From positions 62,001 through 126,000 of the forward strand of contig DAORAL010000010.1 in the NCBI GenBank assembly GCA_035344155.1: a stretch of DNA of 64,000 nt, in the 5' to 3' direction. Position 1 is the first letter of the stretch; each line of letters starts with the position of its first letter. Below are positions 60,497 to 64,000 of this stretch, one piece after another. The DNA comes from UBA1845 sp002338715. GTDB lineage: Bacteria > Planctomycetota > Phycisphaerae > UBA1845. Both the position numbers and the translations under genes were made by a program. The notes below the pieces were generated by a model, which was not told where the DNA came from, made no database searches, and saw only the letters and a list, made by a program, of their open reading frames with translations.

Positions 60497-60561
60497 GTAG
60501 GGTGGGCCATGCCCACCGCAGTTTGCGCGCAAACGACATGGTGGGCACGGCCCACCCTACG
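60497..60561. repeat. Inverted repeat element of the GTAGGGTGGGC family
   Basis: CGTAGGGTGGGCCATGCCCA and its reverse complement flank about 24 bases between the ygeW and ygeY genes. It matches the element at 48384-48448. Being inside a likely operon, it could form a processing or stabilising hairpin in the mRNA. Confidence 0.85.
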
Positions 60562-60563
60562 CA

Positions 60564-61817
60564 CTAGCGCTTCACCCGGCGCACGCGCTTCAATTTCGCC
60601 GGCACATCGTTTCCATTGCTGCAATAATGATCCGGAAATGCCGCATAAAACGCCGCGCACTTAACCAGATGCTCGATCGGCACCGAATCATTCACCGTGT
60701 GGGCCACATCCTCCGGCGCCGGTCCAAACCCAACGCACGGAATGTTATACATCCCCGCAATCGACACGCCGTTGGTGCTGAAGGTCCAGCGATCCACCAC
60801 CGGCGGTTTATCAAACAAAGCATTGTGCGTCCGAATCGCGGCTTGCACCTGCTTGGCGTCCTCATCGAAACACCACGTCGGAAAATACTTCTCCGTTTCA
60901 TACACCAGACCGGTGTGGCTCGGACGCGCGTATCGCAGCACCTTCACCTTGGCCTTCTCGCCGGCTTTTGCGATCGCTTCCTTCACTTCCTTGACCGCCG
61001 ACGCCTTCGTATCGCCCACCGTCAACCGTCGATCCAGATGAATGAACGCGCCGCCCGGTACCGCGCACATGCTCGGCGTTTCGCAGTCGATGTACGACAC
61101 CGTGATCGTGCCGTTACCGAGAAACTTGTTCTTCTTTAACCGCGTGTTGAGCTTCTCAATTTCGGAAACGATGCGGGCCATCCGGTAAATGGCGTTGTCG
61201 CCTTTTTCCGGCATGCTGCCGTGGCAACTGCGCCCTTCGGTCCAGACACCGATTTCCATCCGACCGCGATGCCCGCGCAAAATATTGCAGTTCGTCGAAT
61301 CGGTCACCACCACGACGTCCGGCTTGATTCCCTCTTCCTTAACGATGTACTGCCAACACAAACCGTCGCAGTCTTCCTCCATCGTCGTGAAGGTCAGCAG
61401 CAGCGACCAGTCGTTACTCTTAAGCCCGAGGTCCTTGATGATCTTGCCCGCGTACACCATCGCAGGGACCGCGCCTTCCTGATCGCCAGCCCCCCGGCCC
61501 CACACGTGCGTCTTGGTGAGCTTGCCTTCATACGGATCGTGCTTCCACTCGCTGCGTTTACCGACACCCACCGTATCCACATGCGCATCGATCGCGATCA
61601 ACTTCTTACCCTTGCCGATGCGGGCGTGAAGGTTGCCCATGCCATCGACGCGAATCGAATCGTACGCCTTCGTCGCGACCAACTCCTTCTTGATGCGGGC
61701 GATCACCTTGCCCTCTTCGGCGCTCTCACTCGGTATCGCGATGAGTTCGCGCAGAAACTTCACCATCGGCTTTTCGTAATGCTTTGCCCGCGCATTGATA
61801 GCTGCATGATCCAACAT
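60564..61817 (-). CDS. ygeY: YgeY-type M20 metallohydrolase
   Basis: A 417-residue M20 family deacylase/peptidase. IAIDAHVDTVGVGKRSEWKH and VWGRGAGDQEGAVPAMVYAG carry zinc ligands and the catalytic Asp. TTMEEDCDGLCWQYI contains the catalytic Glu pair, and PTWCFDEDAK with GFGPAPEDVAHTVNDSVP the C-terminal ligands. Among M20 proteins the gene context (ygeW, carbamate kinase, xanthine dehydrogenase) points to YgeY, a member of the selenium-linked purine cluster. It is the first gene of the minus-strand run and is divergent from the xanthine dehydrogenase. Confidence 0.9.
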   Translation of the reverse strand: MLDHAAINARAKHYEKPMVKFLRELIAIPSESAEEGKVIARIKKELVATKAYDSIRVDGMGNLHARIGKGKKLIAIDAHVDTVGVGKRSEWKHDPYEGKLTKTHVWGRGAGDQEGAVPAMVYAGKIIKDLGLKSNDWSLLLTFTTMEEDCDGLCWQYIVKEEGIKPDVVVVTDSTNCNILRGHRGRMEIGVWTEGRSCHGSMPEKGDNAIYRMARIVSEIEKLNTRLKKNKFLGNGTITVSYIDCETPSMCAVPGGAFIHLDRRLTVGDTKASAVKEVKEAIAKAGEKAKVKVLRYARPSHTGLVYETEKYFPTWCFDEDAKQVQAAIRTHNALFDKPPVVDRWTFSTNGVSIAGMYNIPCVGFGPAPEDVAHTVNDSVPIEHLVKCAAFYAAFPDHYCSNGNDVPAKLKRVRRVKR

Positions 61818-62046
61818 AACTGCGTCTCTTTCCTTATCTCATGGAATTTGGCGATCGGCCAAATTTGGCGAATCAAATAGCGTAGCGAGGCCCCCGACGT
61901 CTAGCAAGACCCGAAGCGCCACCCTCGCCCACCCAGGGGCACCCCAAGCACTCAATCGTTGAAGACCCGCTTCCGTTATGGCATAATCAGACCGTGCGGG
62001 TAGAGGCGAAACTCTTCTCCTTTCCGCACGTTCGAGCCGCTTTCCC

Positions 62047-64000
62047 ATGCTCCGCGAATCCAAAGACGCACCCGCTGCCATCTCGTTTACACTCAACGGG
62101 AAACCCACCAACCACGTCGTCGATCCGGACCGTAGCCTCCTCAAAATGCTGCGCGAAGACTTCGACATCATCTCGCCCAAGAACGGCTGCGAACCGCAAG
62201 CCCAATGCGGGTGCTGCACGGTCTGGGTCAATGGCAAACCGCGCCTCTCCTGCACCATGAAAGCCTCGCAGGCAAATGGCAAGGAAGTGACCACGCTCGA
62301 AGGCATCGCCAAAGACAAACAAGAACAAATATCCGAAGCGTTCGTCAGTTGCGGCGCGGTGCAGTGCGGTTTCTGCATCCCCGGATTCGCCGCCCGCGGA
62401 ATCAGCATCGTCGACAGCAACCCGTCGCCAACCCGCAGCGAGATCGTCTCCGGCCTGCGTGCCAACCTGTGTCGCTGCACCGGCTACACGAAGATCGTCG
62501 ACGCCATCGAACTTTACGCCAAAATGCGCCGCGGCGAAGAAGCCCCCTGCAAAAACGCCAACGCTGCTGGCATCGGAACATCGCTTCCCAAGTACATGGG
62601 CCATGACAGCGTCCTGGGCCAGCGCAAATTCATCGACGACATCACCATCCCCGGCATGCTCCACGGCGCCTGCCGCTTCGCCGATCACCCGCGCGCCCTC
62701 GTCGATTCGATTGACACGTCTGCCGCCTCAAGCGTTCCCGGTGTCCATCGCGTCATCACTGCCGCTGACGCGCCCGGCGATCGCTACGTCGGCTTAATCG
62801 AGCAGGATTGGCCCGTCCTTGTCGCCATCGGTGAAGAAACCCGCTGCGTCGGCGACATATTGGCCATCGTCGTTGCCGATACCGACGCCATCGCCAGACA
62901 AGCCGTCGAACTCATCGACGTTGCATACGACGTGCGAAAACCCCTGACCACACCGCAGGATGCACTCAAAGAAAACGCCCACAAGATCCACCCCAAGGGC
63001 AACCTCTTAAGCAAGTCTGCCGTCAAGCGCGGCGACACCGATGCGGCATTCCCGAAGTGCGCCCACGTCGTCGAACACGATTTCAGCGCCCAGCGCATCG
63101 AGCATCTGTTCCTCGAGCCGGAAAGCTGCCTCGTCGCCCCCGTGCCCAATGGACTCCGCGTTTGGTCGCCGGGCCAGGGCGTCTTCGACGATCGCCGGCA
63201 GATCGCCAAGGTGCTGGCCATCCCAGCCGACTCGATCGAAGTCGAACTCGTGCCCAACGGCGGCGCATTCGGTGGTAAAGAAGACATGGGCATCCAAGCC
63301 CAAACCGCACTCGCGGCGATGCTTTGCGACAAACCGGTCAAGATCGTCCTCACCCGGCCCGAAAGCTTCCGCCTGCACCCGAAACGCCACCCCATCGACA
63401 TGACCTTCAAGGTCGGCTGCGATGCGGAAGGCAAACTCATCGCCGTCCACGCCCGGCTCATCGGCGACAAAGGCGCGTATGCCTCGGTCGGCGCAAAGGT
63501 TCTCGAACGGGCAGCCGGTCATGCTTGTGGACCCTACAACGTCGCCAACGTCGACGTCGAAGCGCTCGCGGTCTACACCAACAACCCACCGTGCGGCGCG
63601 ATGCGCGGCTTCGGCGCGAACCAATCATCGTTCGCCATCGAAACCTGCTTGGACATGCTCGCAGAAAAAGTGGGCATTGACGGGTGGGAGATGCGCTGGC
63701 GCAACATCCTGCGACTCGGCGACACCTTCTCGACGGGCCAAAAGCTCGACAAACCGTTCGGCCTCGAAGAATCGCTGCTGGCCGTCAAGGATCAGTATCG
63801 CGCCGCGAAGTATGCCGGCATCGCCTGCGGCATCAAGAACGTCGGCATCGGAAACGGCATGCCCGACCTCGGCAAGTGCTGTCTGACCGTTGAAGACGAC
63901 GAAACCATCACCATCCGCACCGGCTTCACCGAGATGGGCCAGGGTTTGTTCACCGTGTGCGTGCAGTTCGCCGTCGAAGTCACCGGCCTGCCACCGAAAA
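62047..64000 (+). CDS. Selenium-type xanthine dehydrogenase, fused 2Fe-2S and molybdenum domains (partial)
   Basis: The frame opens at ATG 62047 and runs past the window edge (at least 651 residues). The N-terminal 2Fe-2S domain has GCEPQAQCGCCTV, with five residues between the first two Cys. The second 2Fe-2S domain has CGAVQCGFCIPG and LCRCTGY. The molybdopterin part follows without a FAD domain, with GQGVFDDRRQ, VPNGGAFGGKEDMG and CGAMRGFGANQSSFA. This fused architecture matches the selenium-dependent xanthine dehydrogenase family (E. coli XdhD-like). It should oxidise purines and pass electrons to a separate acceptor. The start lacks a strong ribosome site. Confidence 0.93.
   Translation, partial: MLRESKDAPAAISFTLNGKPTNHVVDPDRSLLKMLREDFDIISPKNGCEPQAQCGCCTVWVNGKPRLSCTMKASQANGKEVTTLEGIAKDKQEQISEAFVSCGAVQCGFCIPGFAARGISIVDSNPSPTRSEIVSGLRANLCRCTGYTKIVDAIELYAKMRRGEEAPCKNANAAGIGTSLPKYMGHDSVLGQRKFIDDITIPGMLHGACRFADHPRALVDSIDTSAASSVPGVHRVITAADAPGDRYVGLIEQDWPVLVAIGEETRCVGDILAIVVADTDAIARQAVELIDVAYDVRKPLTTPQDALKENAHKIHPKGNLLSKSAVKRGDTDAAFPKCAHVVEHDFSAQRIEHLFLEPESCLVAPVPNGLRVWSPGQGVFDDRRQIAKVLAIPADSIEVELVPNGGAFGGKEDMGIQAQTALAAMLCDKPVKIVLTRPESFRLHPKRHPIDMTFKVGCDAEGKLIAVHARLIGDKGAYASVGAKVLERAAGHACGPYNVANVDVEALAVYTNNPPCGAMRGFGANQSSFAIETCLDMLAEKVGIDGWEMRWRNILRLGDTFSTGQKLDKPFGLEESLLAVKDQYRAAKYAGIACGIKNVGIGNGMPDLGKCCLTVEDDETITIRTGFTEMGQGLFTVCVQFAVEVTGLPPK

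Overview
The window looks like a chromosome segment of a planctomycete-type bacterium, probably a Phycisphaerae relative. This is inferred from gene content and not from any rRNA marker. The clues are PEP-CTERM and dockerin-bearing surface proteins, FG-GAP/ASPIC-UnbV proteins, a sulfatase-fold enzyme fused to TPRs, an H-X9-DG-type pseudopilin, many lipoproteins and molybdoenzymes, and fairly high GC. No rRNA, tRNA, CRISPR array, transposase or phage gene was found.

Layout. 1-7.3 kb: a partial membrane protein; a carboxypeptidase-regulatory/thioredoxin protein split by an in-frame TGA; a membrane protein with a zinc ribbon; then a minus-strand run of a membrane-anchored HTH/coiled-coil protein, mobA and an FdhF/YdeP-like molybdoenzyme. 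The HTH gene is preceded by a cluster of TGTCAG half-sites. 7.4-19.9 kb: a long minus-strand locus encoding a type IV pilus/type II secretion-like machine (PilB, PilC, PilM, PilN, PilO, a PilP/GspC-like protein and two pseudopilins), preceded by its likely control genes (histidine kinase, response regulator, HD-GYP, degenerate GGDEF, STAS). 20-30 kb: a BtpA-family protein, a PEP-CTERM protein, two FG-GAP/UnbV/dockerin proteins around a sulfatase-fold TPR protein, and Hsp20. 30.5-41 kb: 3-hydroxyanthranilate dioxygenase, lipoproteins, an EVE protein, SucD, a HEAT-repeat protein, a metal-efflux-type permease, an S9 peptidase and a surface protein.

41-45 kb holds the most interesting locus. A strong promoter and a cobalamin riboswitch, whose P1 helix begins at the predicted transcription start, lead into three tightly packed genes: a PEP-CTERM beta-propeller-like protein, a dockerin-bearing surface protein and a pseudopilin. 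An anti-Shine-Dalgarno/Shine-Dalgarno pair lies between the riboswitch and the first start codon. I infer a B12-repressed surface cobalamin-capture system that uses PEP-CTERM sorting. The pseudopilin leader carries an in-frame 165-bp insertion of a REPIN-like repeat.

45-58 kb is mostly housekeeping: PLP homeostasis protein, TrmB, a DMT transporter, a DinB-like protein, an ABC-2 exporter with an accessory gene, phosphoglycerate mutase and two metallopeptidases. 58-64 kb carries carbamate kinase, YgeW, YgeY and a divergent fused 2Fe-2S/molybdenum xanthine dehydrogenase that runs off the end. This is part of the gene set linked to selenium-dependent anaerobic purine breakdown.

Four families of short inverted-repeat elements are scattered between genes. 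Most other open frames are antisense or shifted shadows of these genes and are omitted.
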